A stretch of 64,000 nucleotides of DNA from NCBI GenBank assembly GCA_020740775.1, contig JAHEWK010000017.1, positions 558,001 to 622,000 on the forward strand. The letters are read 5' to 3'. A program made the position numbers and the translations under genes. Source of the stretch: Ilyonectria destructans. Taxonomy: Eukaryota > Ascomycota > Sordariomycetes > Hypocreales > Nectriaceae. How positions within the stretch are numbered: position 1 is the stretch's first letter; every line of letters begins with the position of its first letter. This document shows, in pieces, positions 9,012 through 20,059 of this stretch. The notes beneath the pieces were generated by a model. The model was not told where the DNA came from. It made no database searches and was given only the letters and a program-made list of their open reading frames with translations.

Positions 9012-10749
9012 TTACGACAGCTTCGCCGCCCGGATCGGCCGGACACCCATTTCCTGTTGCGCCCGCTCCCTCAGGACGCGCCGGAGGATTTTGCCAGACT
9101 GGTTTCAGGTTAGCGCAATGCAGGCGGAAGATTGGGTGCTGATCACTCACCGGAACGCGAGGGATGCTGTCGACAAAGACAAGCCCGCCGCGGAGCCACT
9201 TGTACTTGGCCGTCGTGCCCTCCATCCACTTGACGATGTCCTCGGCTGAGGTTTTGGAGCCGGGGGCTTTGACGATGTATGCTCGGGGGGCTTCCTCTCC
9301 GTGTATCGTGACGCCGACGACGCCCGCATCCACAATGTCCTCTCGCTCGAGAAGAACAGCTTCGAGTTCTGCCGGGGCAACTTGGAATCCCTTGACCTTG
9401 ATGAGCTCCTTGATCCGGTCGACGATGTGAATTTTTGCCCCGGGGCGATACGAGTCCACATAGGCAATATCGCCAGTCTTGAGCCACCTCGTCCCGCCCT
9501 CAAAGGCAATGGTTCCGCTGGTGGCCTTGGGATTGCGCCAATATCCCTTCATCACCGTCGGTCCCGCGAACCACAATTCGCCGCGAACGTTGGGCTCCGT
9601 GATTTCCTTGTCGCCATCCATGAGTTTGATGGCAGCATTAGGAGCTACTTCACCAACTGAGTCGGTCCTCGACTTCTGCAACGGATCCGCGACCGATCCC
9701 GTGCAAGTGAGCTCCGTCATGCCCCAGGCTTGACGCACGTAGACGTCGCCATTCGGCCATAGCTTTTCACACTCCTTGGCCAAGTTCGGAGCGAGCGGCG
9801 CAGTGCCGCATCCAAGAAATGTCACAGTGCTCAGGTCGTACTTGGACGCAAGCGGGCTGGTGGCGAGCCCGCGGATAATGGGCGGTGCAGCGACCACCTT
9901 TGTAATCTTCAAGTTTTGGATGTGCTGCAGCATGTGCACAAAGTTGAATGCCGGCATGATGTAGACCGGCGTCCCGAGTCTCGCAAAGTTGACGCAATAG
10001 ATGGTCTGGGCCGCCGCGTGGTAGAGCGGCAGGAAGCAAAGAGCACGATCATTCTCTGACTTGGGTTGCACGGAAACACGATCTTCATGAAGGGCCGTCT
10101 CTCCATTTGCCACGTACGAATAATGAGTAATCTCGACTCCTTTGGGAGCTCCTGTCGTCCCGGAGCTGTAGTTGAGGCAGCACGTTGTCGACCGCGGATC
10201 CTCGGGTTCAACCCAGTCAAACGCGGCGGCTTCCGCATCTCCTGCGAGTAGCTCGGCCCACTTCCGTACACCCCCAGAGGCCCCCGCATCTGTATTGGTT
10301 GTGTCATTGAAGAGGAATATTCTGCTGGGGGGGAGGCCAGCCAGCTTGGCACCCTCGACGGCGGTGTTGGCTAGTTCGGGAGCGACAATGAGAAAGGCGG
10401 CTTGACTATCTCGCAGTTGATATGCGACTTCTCTCGGTGTAAACGCCGGGCTAGCTCCAGTAAAAACACCCCCGGCCATGAGCACACCAACGAAGAGAGC
10501 CGGGAACAGGATGTGGTTGCCGCTCAATAGGAGGACTCTATCCCCGGTACGCAGCCCTGCATTTCGGAGGCCGAGAGCAATCTTTTTAGACCACAGCCGA
10601 AAGTCAGAGAAGGTGACTACCCCCGTGTCGGGCTTGTCGGCATCGAGAAACGTTGGGTGGTTTGGCAGCGGGCCGAAGGATGAGCCAAAGATCCATTTCT
10701 GCAGAGAGCACTCAGGTAGCGGCGTGGTCCAACGCGACTGGATAGGCAT
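9012..10749 (-). CDS. AMP-dependent acyl/aryl-CoA ligase, 4-coumarate-CoA-ligase-like
   Basis: Two exons (10749-9151 and 9098-9012) separated by a 52-bp intron give 561 residues, the normal length for the family. Motifs of adenylate-forming enzymes are present: P-loop YSSGTTGAPKG at about 194-204, the QAWGMTELTC core, KTGDIAYVD, the hinge region IKVKGFQVAPAELEA, and PSGKILRR at the C-terminus, which only appears after splicing and carries the catalytic lysine. The N-terminal region and general pattern match fungal 4CL-like ligases, which convert phenylpropanoid, benzoic or fatty acids to CoA thioesters. The protein ends ...AAKLS: an AKL peroxisomal signal would be complete but for one extra serine. 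The gene lies between two regulators in an array of same-strand genes. Confidence 0.92.
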
Positions 10750-11539
10750 TTTGGCTTGGGGATCGGTGGCGTGAGTAAGTGTATTCGAGAATTAGAATTA
10801 GTAGATACTACGTTGAACGTGACAGGAGCGAGACATGGCTGGCAGATAAGTTGGCTCAGCTTGCCGGAGCCACACTGGCCTCGGCATGAGGCGGGGTAGA
10901 CCGAACAGCACGGTAAATTCAGGTCATTTGCGTAGAGGCTGGCCTCTCAATGTCTCGTTTACGCCTATTGCGTAGCGTTGCCGATGTACGCGTGCCACCA
11001 AGACGATCTCCTGGCTTGATCTAGCATGGGCATGCGGCACAGCTAACAAAGGTGCATACCCCGCCTGTAGCCAAGTCCTGCAACGCGGTGGGGACTTCTG
11101 CGGCTGGTTGTAACCAAGGAGCGGAATCAGCCATCAATTACCCCGGGATATCGACTCATTCGAGGCTCGGGACATGTGGGCCTTCCCCGGAGGCGCGGAG
11201 GTGGTGCTTCGGTAGAGGTGGGTCGGGTTATTCCAAGTCTGGAGAAGCCATACCGAGGCAGATCGAGTGACCGAAACCCCGCTCGCTCACATTGACCCAT
11301 GTGGCATTTTGGGGCGCTGTGATGTCTTGTTCACCGTTGTGGATGCGTCAAATTGAAGGTGAACACGATGGTTTCGGTACGTGGCGATGGCTCTTGATAT
11401 CCTATTGCTCTATATCTTACAGCTCAAGAGTAGCTTCATCGATGCTTCTACTGTTAAAACCTCTGTCAAATGCTAATTGACCTCCTTCCGAGAACCAGCT
11501 TAATGGTACAGTATTGACGTAGGCCCAGAGTAGGCCGAA
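10750..11539. other. Intergenic region between CoA-ligase and bZIP genes
   Basis: No ORF with protein-like features is visible. It must hold the promoter of the CoA-ligase gene (right side of that gene, reading leftwards) and the 3' end of the bZIP gene. Nothing else is recognised. Confidence 0.5.
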
Positions 11540-13254
11540 TTACAACACCGTGTGGGAGTTGCTTCCTCCAATGGCGTCCAAATCATCATAAGAAATCCGA
11601 TACCCTGCAGACTGGTCGTAGTCGTTGATGTTCCAACCAGTTGGTCTTGGAGGTCCGTATAAAGGGAAACCGAATAGTTGGTCCTCAATGTTCACAAATG
11701 ATGCGGCCTCTAGATCATCAGTTGTTGAACCCGCCCCGTGCGTAGACGCTGTATCGAGTTCCCAACCGCCCATGCGTGGCGGCGGCGGGATTATGTCTAA
11801 GAAGATGGGTATCTCGTGATGCAGCTCTGGGAAATATCCGAAAAAGTCCCGTTCCATCGTCCAAGACCTGCCGTTGCGAATTGTCTGCTCAAAGGCGCTC
11901 GATATATGGTAGCGGCCTTGTTGTACATTCTGCGTGTAGCAATCGCGAAAGTCAAAAGGCCAAATGATGCGTATGTGTTCTTTGAAGAGGTGCCAAAACA
12001 TGTTTTGGCAGTATCGATGGTGTGATTGATTGAAGCTCTCACGTACACCCGGCCTTGCGCATGTCTTAGTCTTGTGCAGTTTAGTGATTGAGAGGTTCTT
12101 ACCAAGGGAGATACTCAACGCCTGGCACGTAGCGAGGATGATTTGACGACCTGCGCAGTTATTTAGGACTGAGAACTGAACTGAGAAGAAGGTGCGACTA
12201 ACGACTTCCTATACCACTTTGGCAAGGCGGTAGGATTCACCGGCACGGCATCGTGTTGGATTGGTATCAGGAGATGGACGATCCAGAGGATGCCAAACCT
12301 CTCGACGGTACTGCAACCCATGAACCCAATTTCGTCGAGGTAGCGGAGCTTTTTCCAAAAAGGAGTTAATGGATGAGATTTGTCGACACTATCCCATCCC
12401 TCGAGGATGGCCCTCACGATGATGTCGTCGCTAATGGAGTCGCATTCTCGGCTATCATCTAAGCGCCTGGCGGGCTTGCTGAGAACCTGGTTCGCCGCCC
12501 GCCATATGTTAAAGCTCACTTCCGTGCCGTCTGGTAGTCGGCGAGTTCGAGAAGGAGAAGAAGATGTACAAGCGCATGATGAAGGGGGAGTAATGACGGG
12601 CGGACAATTTGTGTTTTGCGCCTCGGTGACTTGGTGGGATGTCAACGACAGATTAGCCCCGTCGGCTTCGGGGCTGGATCCTGGCCCTTCGACCCCACTG
12701 ATGGGATTGGCAGTCGTCTTTATCGGCCTCTCGGACTGTGGAGCATTGATATTTATCGAGCCGTCGATTGAGTAGTCCATTTCACTCCCGAACTCCAGCA
12801 GCGGCACGTTTGCGTCAACCGGAGGTGCGATAGACGCGGGCTCGAGAAGACTTTGCGTGGCAGGACACACGGAATCTTCCCCGGACGCATCGCGGTGAAG
12901 CACGCTCTGATCCCTTGGCCGGCCGGGTGGGTTCAAGGCTACTGTGCCAGGGGTACCGGCCAAGTGGCTCCTGATTGAGTCGTCCAGCGATTGAAGAAAC
13001 AGCTTAAACCCATCTCGCTCGGCGGACACGCCTTCCAGCTGCTTGATGAGCGACGTATTCGCGCCGTTGGCATCCTGGTCGCGGAACGTCTCGACCAGCT
13101 GTTCCAGGTACGCGATGCGATTCTTCGTCTTGACGCGCGCGGTGCGTTGGGCGCGTCGGTCGAGCTCTCGCTTCCGGATACGCTGCGCCGTCAGGGCCGT
13201 GGCCGCCTCACTCTTGGGGATGGCATCTTGGGCGACGGTTTCATTGTCCGACAT
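11540..13254 (-). CDS. bZIP transcription factor with DUF3425 domain
   Basis: Three exons (13254-12203, 12150-12103, 12053-11540) give 537 residues. The 48-bp middle exon was found from the family pattern: it restores a YLPWPGVRES segment between the KWYRKS end of exon 1 and the third exon. The basic region with a short zipper (RKRELDRRAQRTARVKTK) lies near residues 27-55. The C-terminal DUF3425 domain ends with FWHLFKEHIRIIWPF, FRDCYTQNVQQGRY and RSWTMERDFF. An in-frame ATG at 13344 could extend the N-terminus by 30 residues; I prefer 13254 because the extension lacks family-like sequence. Proteins of this class regulate stress or local metabolic genes in ascomycetes; the target here is unknown. 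A regulator so close to the Zn2Cys6 gene suggests dual control of the block. Confidence 0.9.
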
Positions 13255-13465
13255 TGCGTTGTGGCGTGTTGATTTCAGGGTGAAGAGTTGCAGCGGATGA
13301 TCGGAACAGACTTCGACAGGGAAACACGCGGAGAAATCAATCATGCGGGTGTGATTTAATCAGCTTAGCCGGATTACCCCGCAAATTGGCGTCTATTTGC
13401 AGTCTCGCTCCCAGCTAACGGGAAACAGGAATTCCGCTCGGCGTCAATCCAAGATCTTCCCCGGA

Positions 13466-15422
13466 CTAAGCCTTTCGCGGCGTAAAGACCAGCTCTAGCT
13501 TGGGGCACATCAACGTGAAGCCGTCGACTAATCCATCCAAGAAGGCCTCTGGCGTTTGTCCAGGTGCAAAACTAATGTTGTATCTATTTACAATCTGGCT
13601 TAACACAAACCGGATCTCCATCAGGGCAAGTTGCCTTCCGACGCAAGAATATTTACCTGTGGCGGTTAGTGGTTGAGCAATACGAGCAGGCGCCTTGAGG
13701 CACTCACCCATGGAGAACGGGGCAAATGCGGAGCCGTCCTTGACCAATTCTGGCTGTGTTGTCCATCGCTCAGGAATAAATTCATCTGGGCGTTTGAAGC
13801 ACCTTGCGTCTACATTCATCGCATTAGCTGACCGATCCATGGAGCCGAGCCGAAATACTGACCGCGAGCAAGTGTATACGTAGGGATCTGCACAATCGTG
13901 TTCCCAGGGATAAATGTTTCATCAATAGTCATACCCTCGGGAGGAGTGATTCGCTGGACACCCGAAGGAACAGCAGGATGAAGACGCATTGATTCGTCGA
14001 CAACTGCCTGAAGATACTTGAGCTTCGACAGCGCCATATGCTCCGGTCCTTCATTCTGCGCAAAGAACTCGTCTACTTCGTTCTGCAACTTTTTGCAAGC
14101 CTCAGGGTGCGTCACAAGCTCGAACAAAGCGCAGGTCATTGTCGCCGAAGTCGTGTCACTGGCACTCGGTCAGTACTGTTCCCCAGAGAGTATTGCAAGC
14201 CTACCTTCCAGCCACAACGATGAGGTTTGCATCTCCAATCAGATGCATCTCATCCTTGTATGAAGGATTGGCTTTCTCCTTGTAGGGATCTAGAACCGCA
14301 CTGAATACATCCGGTAGCTCCGGTTCTGCCTTCGCAATATGTCAGACGGGTACAGCCAAGAGTATGTGGGTATGCTACCTCAGTTCTCTTCTTGACTTGG
14401 TTCTTAAGCCATTTGAGAAAGTTATTGTGCTGGATATTTACAATGGGAATATGCTGAGAGAGGAGAAAGGCCCAGGGAAATCGACCAAACGAGGTACCAA
14501 AGACGGTAGCTTTGTGCATCAGTTCCATGTAATGATGCGCGACTCCGTCATTTAGCATGTCGAAGCTCTTGCCAAATGCAAGGTCCCCCATGACGTCGAA
14601 TCCGTAAAAGTTGCACCAGAGGGTGGCGTCTATGGGCTTTTCTGCGCGTGCCTGGATTTGGCTCAGAAGCAAATCCGTGTATTTCGCAACTCTGGGTTCA
14701 TAGTTTCGCAGTGCTGTCAATTGTCAATTGCTTGCCTTGTAAATTCTCCAGAAGATGTGTACCTTTGGCGCTGAATCCTTTGTCCCAAACCTTCCGCCGG
14801 TGTGCGTGCTCCTTGTGGTCTCGTGCGGATTGGACAGATATCATGGGATGGAATATGTTGTACCATGTTCCTTTCGCGCATGGTGACTGCGCCGAATGAA
14901 TGGCGTGGAGACCGCTCACGTTTGCGATTGATAATTCAGAGGGACCTGTCAACGTGTCAGCGCCCCAAAATACAACCGATGTCGGATTCCAATTCTACCT
15001 AGCCTGACAATGTCGCCGTACTTTTCGTGCAATTGCTGTACTTCGCTGTACATGTGAAGTTTTCGGACTAATAGCCACACCGGGTAGAGGCTGGTCAACC
15101 CAGCAAGAAAAGGTCCCGGGAATCGACGCAGAGGATGAAACAGCAGTCTGTATGTGGCGATGCTGGTGTAAATGCCCGCAATGAGGATAGAAAATAGCTT
15201 GGAGGCAGTCACAACAGGAACCCAGAGATCGGGACCCAGCGGCGAGTAAAACACATAGCAATAGATCAATGCCGAGTATAATGTCGTGGAAATGAGTAGC
15301 AGCTGGGGGACGAAAAGATCCCACTCGCCTACCCTGAACAAGCCGACATGGAGGAATATTCCGAGGAGGAAGGCCGTTGTATAGATTAGGGGACTGTCGG
15401 GGTTGGAGACTAACACATCCAT
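13466..15422 (-). CDS. Cytochrome P450 monooxygenase, membrane anchored
   Basis: Seven exons (15422-14999, 14945-14763, 14713-14379, 14329-14205, 14158-13863, 13809-13708, 13656-13466) give 551 residues; all six introns are 46-53 bp with GT-AG ends and matching phases. The long hydrophobic N-terminus, with about three possible helices before RRFPGPFLAG, anchors it in the ER. The I-helix oxygen-binding motif GSDTTSA is formed across an intron. ESMRLHP is the ExxR helix, PDEFIPERW the PERF region, and FSMGKYSCVGRQLA (heme ligand Cys493) the heme loop. It is a typical fungal class II enzyme requiring a P450 reductase. The CYP family cannot be given safely. The context suggests it hydroxylates an aromatic or acyl compound handled by the neighbouring enzymes. 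Confidence 0.93.
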
Positions 15423-16215
15423 TTTGGTTGGACTGTAGATAAAGGTTCGCTTAATTCATTACAGGTGAGGGTTCTCGCAGGGTGAAAAGAGCGGCGGCAA
15501 TGGTTATATACTGCCTCTTTCATCACATTGTCGGGTTCCGTCTGTAGTGTAACATACCACGTAGCACGCAGCATCGCCCCGCTCCATATCATTCGACAAC
15601 GCGGTTTCAAGCTAGGATTCCCTTGCCCAACTGAAGAAAACAACCAGTAGGGCGTCAGTAATTATGATTCAGTTGACCAGCTGTTTAGATGTCCCGATTG
15701 GGTGGGTCTGGTCGAGGGAGCACATCCCTGCCGAGTCAGAAATCGCTGATTCACGGGCCGGAGTGCGCCGAAAGATAGAGACGGATGGTGACTGACGGGT
15801 GTCTGCTGATGTATAGACAATATCGTGCAAACAATGATGAGTGGGTTTCTTAATATAGTACGAAATGCATAAATGATCTCAATATGCCGCTATTTCACGT
15901 ATTCTCATCCTTGAAGTGCTATAGGGTAGCCGCGCTGCCCGCCTCACGGCAAATACGACAGCCAGTTTTCCTGCAATTGACGAGCCTGATTCATGTTCTG
16001 AACAACCCGACGTGATTCTAGGGTAGCACCGAATATGCAAGAGTGGGACAAATAACCAATCAAGTTGTATTCGTGTCTCGTGTGTTCATGTCACGGCGAA
16101 TTAGGGTAAATAGTTTTAATTCTCGTGTCCATAGCTTTCTGCGAAATCTATGGATTATCGTATTTACAAAATAAAGCCACAATTGGCTCGGTTAAGCCTT
16201 GGCAATTCTCAAAAA
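15423..16215. other. Intergenic region, P450 promoter and GH43 3' end
   Basis: No gene is recognised. The region should contain the P450 promoter (adjacent to 15422) and the GH43 terminator. The 15840-16210 part is somewhat AT-rich. Confidence 0.5.
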
Positions 16216-18492
16216 CTACACAAACGACCGTCGGTAACGTCGTCCGTATGCCGGACAACTGGGAAGTACCCTCGCGGGTGGTCCCTCCAATGTCGGGATG
16301 ACCTCGTTAATCAGACCAGTAGTCGCATCGAAAGTCAGCGAGTCGAGGGCAGTCTCGCGGTGCGTGCCATCACCATCTGGGATGTGGAATCGATGGTAGG
16401 CAATGTACCACTCATCCGTGCCAGGGACATTGACAATGGAGTTGTGTCCGGTTCCCAGGATGCCCAGAGATGTATCCTTCTGGAGGATGACGCCGCGGTA
16501 GACCCATGGGCCGCTAACGCTGTCCGAAGTTGCGTAGCCAACACGGTAGTTCTCAGATCCAGTGTCGTCGATGGAATAGGTGAGGTGATACACCCCCTCG
16601 CGGTAGTTGACAAAGGTTCCCTCGCGGAAGTCCTGCAAGCCGCTGAGAGCCCCAACAGTGCTCCAGTTGATAGAAACCATGTCTTCATTCAGCTCTGCGT
16701 AGAGGGGGCTTCCGTTGCCCCAGAAAAGATAGTACTTGCCAGAAACAGGGTCCTGGAACGCACAAGGATCAATGGCCTGGCCCGAAGTAAGGGCTTCGTT
16801 GTTGAGAATCATAGCCTTGTCCATAGCCTTAAAAGGTCCGTCGGGAGAATCCGCCACAGCCACGCCAATCGTCTTCCTGTTGTACGTGGGGTTGTGTCCG
16901 CTGAAGTAGAAGTAGTACTTGCCATTGCGCTCGGCGATTGTTGGCGCCCAGGCATTGCCCGAGGCCCAGGGGACGTTGCCGGCAGTGCCGTTGAGAGTGA
17001 GGAAGGGGTTCTCAGAGCGAGACCAGGACACAAGGTCAGGGGACTTCCAGACGTAAAAGTCCTTGCCGCCCCAGCCGGAGTATCCGTCGGTCGTCGCGTA
17101 GATGTAGTAGAAGCAGTTGTAGATGGCAATGTTGGGATCGGCGTAGAGGCCAGTCAACACAGGGTTGGTGCGTTTCTCCAAGACACCTGCTGCTGATTCC
17201 TGTCGCTTCGCTTTGGCCAAGTTTTGCTTGAGTGCAGACAGCTCACTTGCAGTAACAGGGAGAACAGTTCCATGGCGAGGACTGGAAGGCAGATTGTACG
17301 AGCTCGAGACTTTCCAAGCCGGGTTGGAAATATCCGCAGTCTCAAGAGGGATGTACCCGCGGCCACCGTACTCATCAACGAACAAGTAAAACTTGTCGCC
17401 ATTGACATCATTGGGGTTCGACTTGAACGCAGTAGGTCCTTCAACAGCACTTGTGCCGGCATTCTTACCAATGCAAGTAGCAACAATAGTCCAAGAGTCA
17501 AGAGTTGCGCGCAGCGACGTCGACCTCTCTTGGATAATATCGCTGCATCCCGTGCCACTGGCGCCCTCATCCTTGGTGAAGCGGTAGTAAACATCGTTCG
17601 ACTTGAGGATAGTCGAGTCGATGCGCGACATGCCGGCATCTTGCCAGACGACAGGATCGCTGAATGTGATGAAATCGCGTGTGGTAACGTAGAGCATGCG
17701 ATGATAGGTGCTTCCAGTATGGGCCGTGTCGGTCTCGGCGTACAGTGAAGAAGCCCAAAAGACAATGTATGCGCCCAAGTCATCGTCGTAGTAGGCTTCA
17801 GGTGCCCAGGTATTTCCCGCTGTGGCAGGGGAGACCAGGACGTGGCGCTGGGCAGACCAGTTGATGAGGTCGTTTGATTCCCAGACTTCGAGGTACCGAC
17901 TCCCAGTGCGAACTGAGTCGCCCCATGAAGTTCCGCTGCCAATTGACAAGTCGGTGGCGAGAAGATAGAAGGTATCTCCTTCGGGGGACCGAATGACAAA
18001 AGGATCTCTCAAGCCCTTAGTTCCGAGGGTGGATGTAATGACGGGCTGACCACCGTTCAACTCATCCCAGTCCAAAGCATTGTTTCCTTCACTGGCAGCG
18101 AAGTAAATCTTCTCGCCGGCGATGCTGTTTCCGGTAAAGTAGGCAAATGCGTAGCCTTCAAACTCATCCAGAGCAACGGCGGCTCGGACATTGGCCGTGA
18201 GCACCCGTGTGCGGGTTACATTATCTTGGCTAATGGAAGCGGTCAAGCTGACCTCGGCATCTGATGATTGCCTTGTCACGCGACCGTCTTCGGAGATGAT
18301 GGAAGGGTCGGAGCTCTCCCAGGTGATTGCGAGGCCGTCAGAGGCAGTTTCAGGTAGGAACAAGTTGCCTCTGACATCGTCGATGTTGTTGACAGCAACA
18401 TCAGCGAGAACTGAGTCGAGCTCGGCTGAGGTGTCCTGCGCCAAGACAAAGCGCACACCCAGTCCGATGAAATTTATCCACAGAGAACGCAT
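16216..18492 (-). CDS. Secreted tandem GH43 glycoside hydrolase with Ig-like N-terminal domain
   Basis: A single uninterrupted 758-residue frame. A signal peptide is likely (residues 1-18, cut before QDT). Residues 20-105 form an Ig-like strand domain with the pattern WESSDPSIISEDGRV, as in the 'atrophied bacterial Ig' modules of bacterial GH43 enzymes. Two five-bladed beta-propeller GH43 domains follow. The first has Asp163 (RDP), Asp292 (RIDS) and Glu351 (EGP); the second has Asp452 (ADP), Asp575 (AIDP) and Glu624 (FREG). So both appear to keep the base, pKa-modulator and acid of the family. The linker near 415-445 is Lys/Gln-rich. Likely substrates are arabinan or arabinoxylan side chains (arabinosidase or xylosidase type). 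Its place among CoA-ester genes suggests use of cell-wall ferulate or coumarate, but that is inference. Confidence 0.9.
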   Translation of the reverse strand: MRSLWINFIGLGVRFVLAQDTSAELDSVLADVAVNNIDDVRGNLFLPETASDGLAITWESSDPSIISEDGRVTRQSSDAEVSLTASISQDNVTRTRVLTANVRAAVALDEFEGYAFAYFTGNSIAGEKIYFAASEGNNALDWDELNGGQPVITSTLGTKGLRDPFVIRSPEGDTFYLLATDLSIGSGTSWGDSVRTGSRYLEVWESNDLINWSAQRHVLVSPATAGNTWAPEAYYDDDLGAYIVFWASSLYAETDTAHTGSTYHRMLYVTTRDFITFSDPVVWQDAGMSRIDSTILKSNDVYYRFTKDEGASGTGCSDIIQERSTSLRATLDSWTIVATCIGKNAGTSAVEGPTAFKSNPNDVNGDKFYLFVDEYGGRGYIPLETADISNPAWKVSSSYNLPSSPRHGTVLPVTASELSALKQNLAKAKRQESAAGVLEKRTNPVLTGLYADPNIAIYNCFYYIYATTDGYSGWGGKDFYVWKSPDLVSWSRSENPFLTLNGTAGNVPWASGNAWAPTIAERNGKYYFYFSGHNPTYNRKTIGVAVADSPDGPFKAMDKAMILNNEALTSGQAIDPCAFQDPVSGKYYLFWGNGSPLYAELNEDMVSINWSTVGALSGLQDFREGTFVNYREGVYHLTYSIDDTGSENYRVGYATSDSVSGPWVYRGVILQKDTSLGILGTGHNSIVNVPGTDEWYIAYHRFHIPDGDGTHRETALDSLTFDATTGLINEVIPTLEGPPARVLPSCPAYGRRYRRSFV

Positions 18493-19195
18493 CGTGAATG
18501 GTTATTTCTAGCCTGTACCGGACTTCAACTCGGATACGGGAATCATTTTATAGTCAATTCAGAGTCGGCTATTTTCGCCATCACGCGGTGTATAATACCA
18601 TCACAAAGCCACTATATTCGCTCGGGGAAGCACGGTCCGAGAACACGAACATGGAGTATTAACTTTATAAACGCCGATCACTTCGGGGTCATGATGCCAC
18701 CGCGAGTGGGCCGCCACGCTTGCGCTCGAATGAACGATGTGCTCCCCCACAAACCCCTCACTCCGGGGTCGCATTTCCCCGGATTTGGCGCGGACTAGTT
18801 TCCTGGTTAAGACGACTGAGCGCAATACGTACTTGCGACCCAATCATGAGTGTAAGGCCTGCTGATCAAGTGCCAGCCGAGGTCCCTGCGTCGTGCTTGG
18901 TAGGGGCCATCAGGAGACGAATTGCGCTTTGGTGATGTAAACGGCCCTATTAAGGTACCAGCACTACACCGTGTCCACCAATCACGCAGACGAGTGAGAA
19001 ATATGGTATACGCGTCATCTTCCTGTAGCTTAGCGACAAGACCAAAGGGGATTATGCTTGATGCCCAAGCGGGCTTGTGGTCATTGCGGTATTTAAAGAG
19101 ACCCTGCAGAGAAGCAACTAGGCCGAAACCGCGAATGATAAGACGACCATAAAAGCTTATGTATTCCCTCATTTGGTGCTATTTCAAGCTTGGAT
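18493..19195. other. Intergenic region, GH43 promoter
   Basis: No ORF with family features on either strand. The part next to 18492 is the GH43 promoter and 5' leader. I see no clear element beyond AT-rich stretches such as 18548-18600. Confidence 0.5.
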
Positions 19196-20059
19196 TTAAG
19201 CCTGCTTCCCCTTCGGTTGGTACACGCTCATCTCAAAGCCGCCATTGAAGGGTAGAGTCATGTTGCGAAAGCCGTTTTCTGGATCTCGGAGATATCCTAG
19301 CAAGTCCGCGTAACCCTTTGCACCCTTGATGGTATTGTCTGTGAGGACAACTGCGCCATACTTGAGCTTTGGCTGGACGGTCTTGAGTGTTGGAAGGGCA
19401 ACGGCTTGCCAGACTAGGCGTGGGGATTGGTATTAGCATCCTGGACGGATAGTTTTATCGTGCAGGATAGTTTTGTAGTGCAGGCCACATCTCACCCTTG
19501 ACCTCGGGCCATTTTGGAGAATATGACAAAGTAACTTACTGTCAAGTAGAAGCAAGTCTACCTCTGGCAAATCCTTCTTCAAGGTTTCGAGAAGATCTCC
19601 AACTCGCAAATCAATCTGCGTCTCTACTTCCTCGCCGCACTGCTTCCAAAACTTTCTAGCGCTCGCTGCCTTTTCCGATTCCCACTCTGTAGCAATGATT
19701 GTGCCTTGCTTTCTAGTCGCCGCTTTGGTCTTGGCAATAGCAAGAGCGAGGTAGGCGGTGCTGACTCCGAAGCTAGTCCCCGCCTCGACTATGTTTGTGG
19801 CCCCAGTGGACAGGATCAGCTGGTACATAAACTGGCATTTGTCTTCGTCAAGTGCGATGAATTTATCAAGCATGAGGTTATTGAAGGCGTCTCGCGGTAC
19901 GCTGTCTGTTACTTTTTTGGTTAAGTCGCCCATGGTTTCTGAGGATATGAACCTGCCGGTGTTGGACAGGTCGGCCTCTTGGTCCAACGAAAGTTTGTGC
20001 ACCTGCGACAAAAGCTGGAGCACATGTTCTGGGGCATCGACTGGCGATGGGGAGGTCAT
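19196..20059 (-). CDS. SAM-dependent O-methyltransferase, caffeoyl-CoA OMT type (Methyltransf_3/24)
   Basis: Two exons (20059-19540 and 19413-19196) with an unusually long 126-bp intron give 245 residues. The start is the ATG at 20059; an in-frame ATG at 20155 would add 32 residues that look like untranslated leader. The SAM-binding core is clear: NIVEAGTSFGVSTAYLALAIA is the glycine-rich loop, followed by GTIIATEWE, and DLLLLDIWQ is the acidic strand restored by splicing. The C-terminal half (GAVVLTDNTIKGAKGYADLL, then FNGGFEMSVYQPK) is typical of fungal family-3-like O-methyltransferases. It would methylate a catechol-type hydroxyl. It is divergent from the MFS transporter gene across about 1 kb, an arrangement that often means shared control. 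Confidence 0.9.

Noticed and set aside
16150..17196. A 348-codon frame on the plus strand opposite the GH43 gene
   Set aside because: It is a shadow of the GC-rich coding strand; the residues show no domain pattern and the opposite strand encodes complete GH43 motifs.
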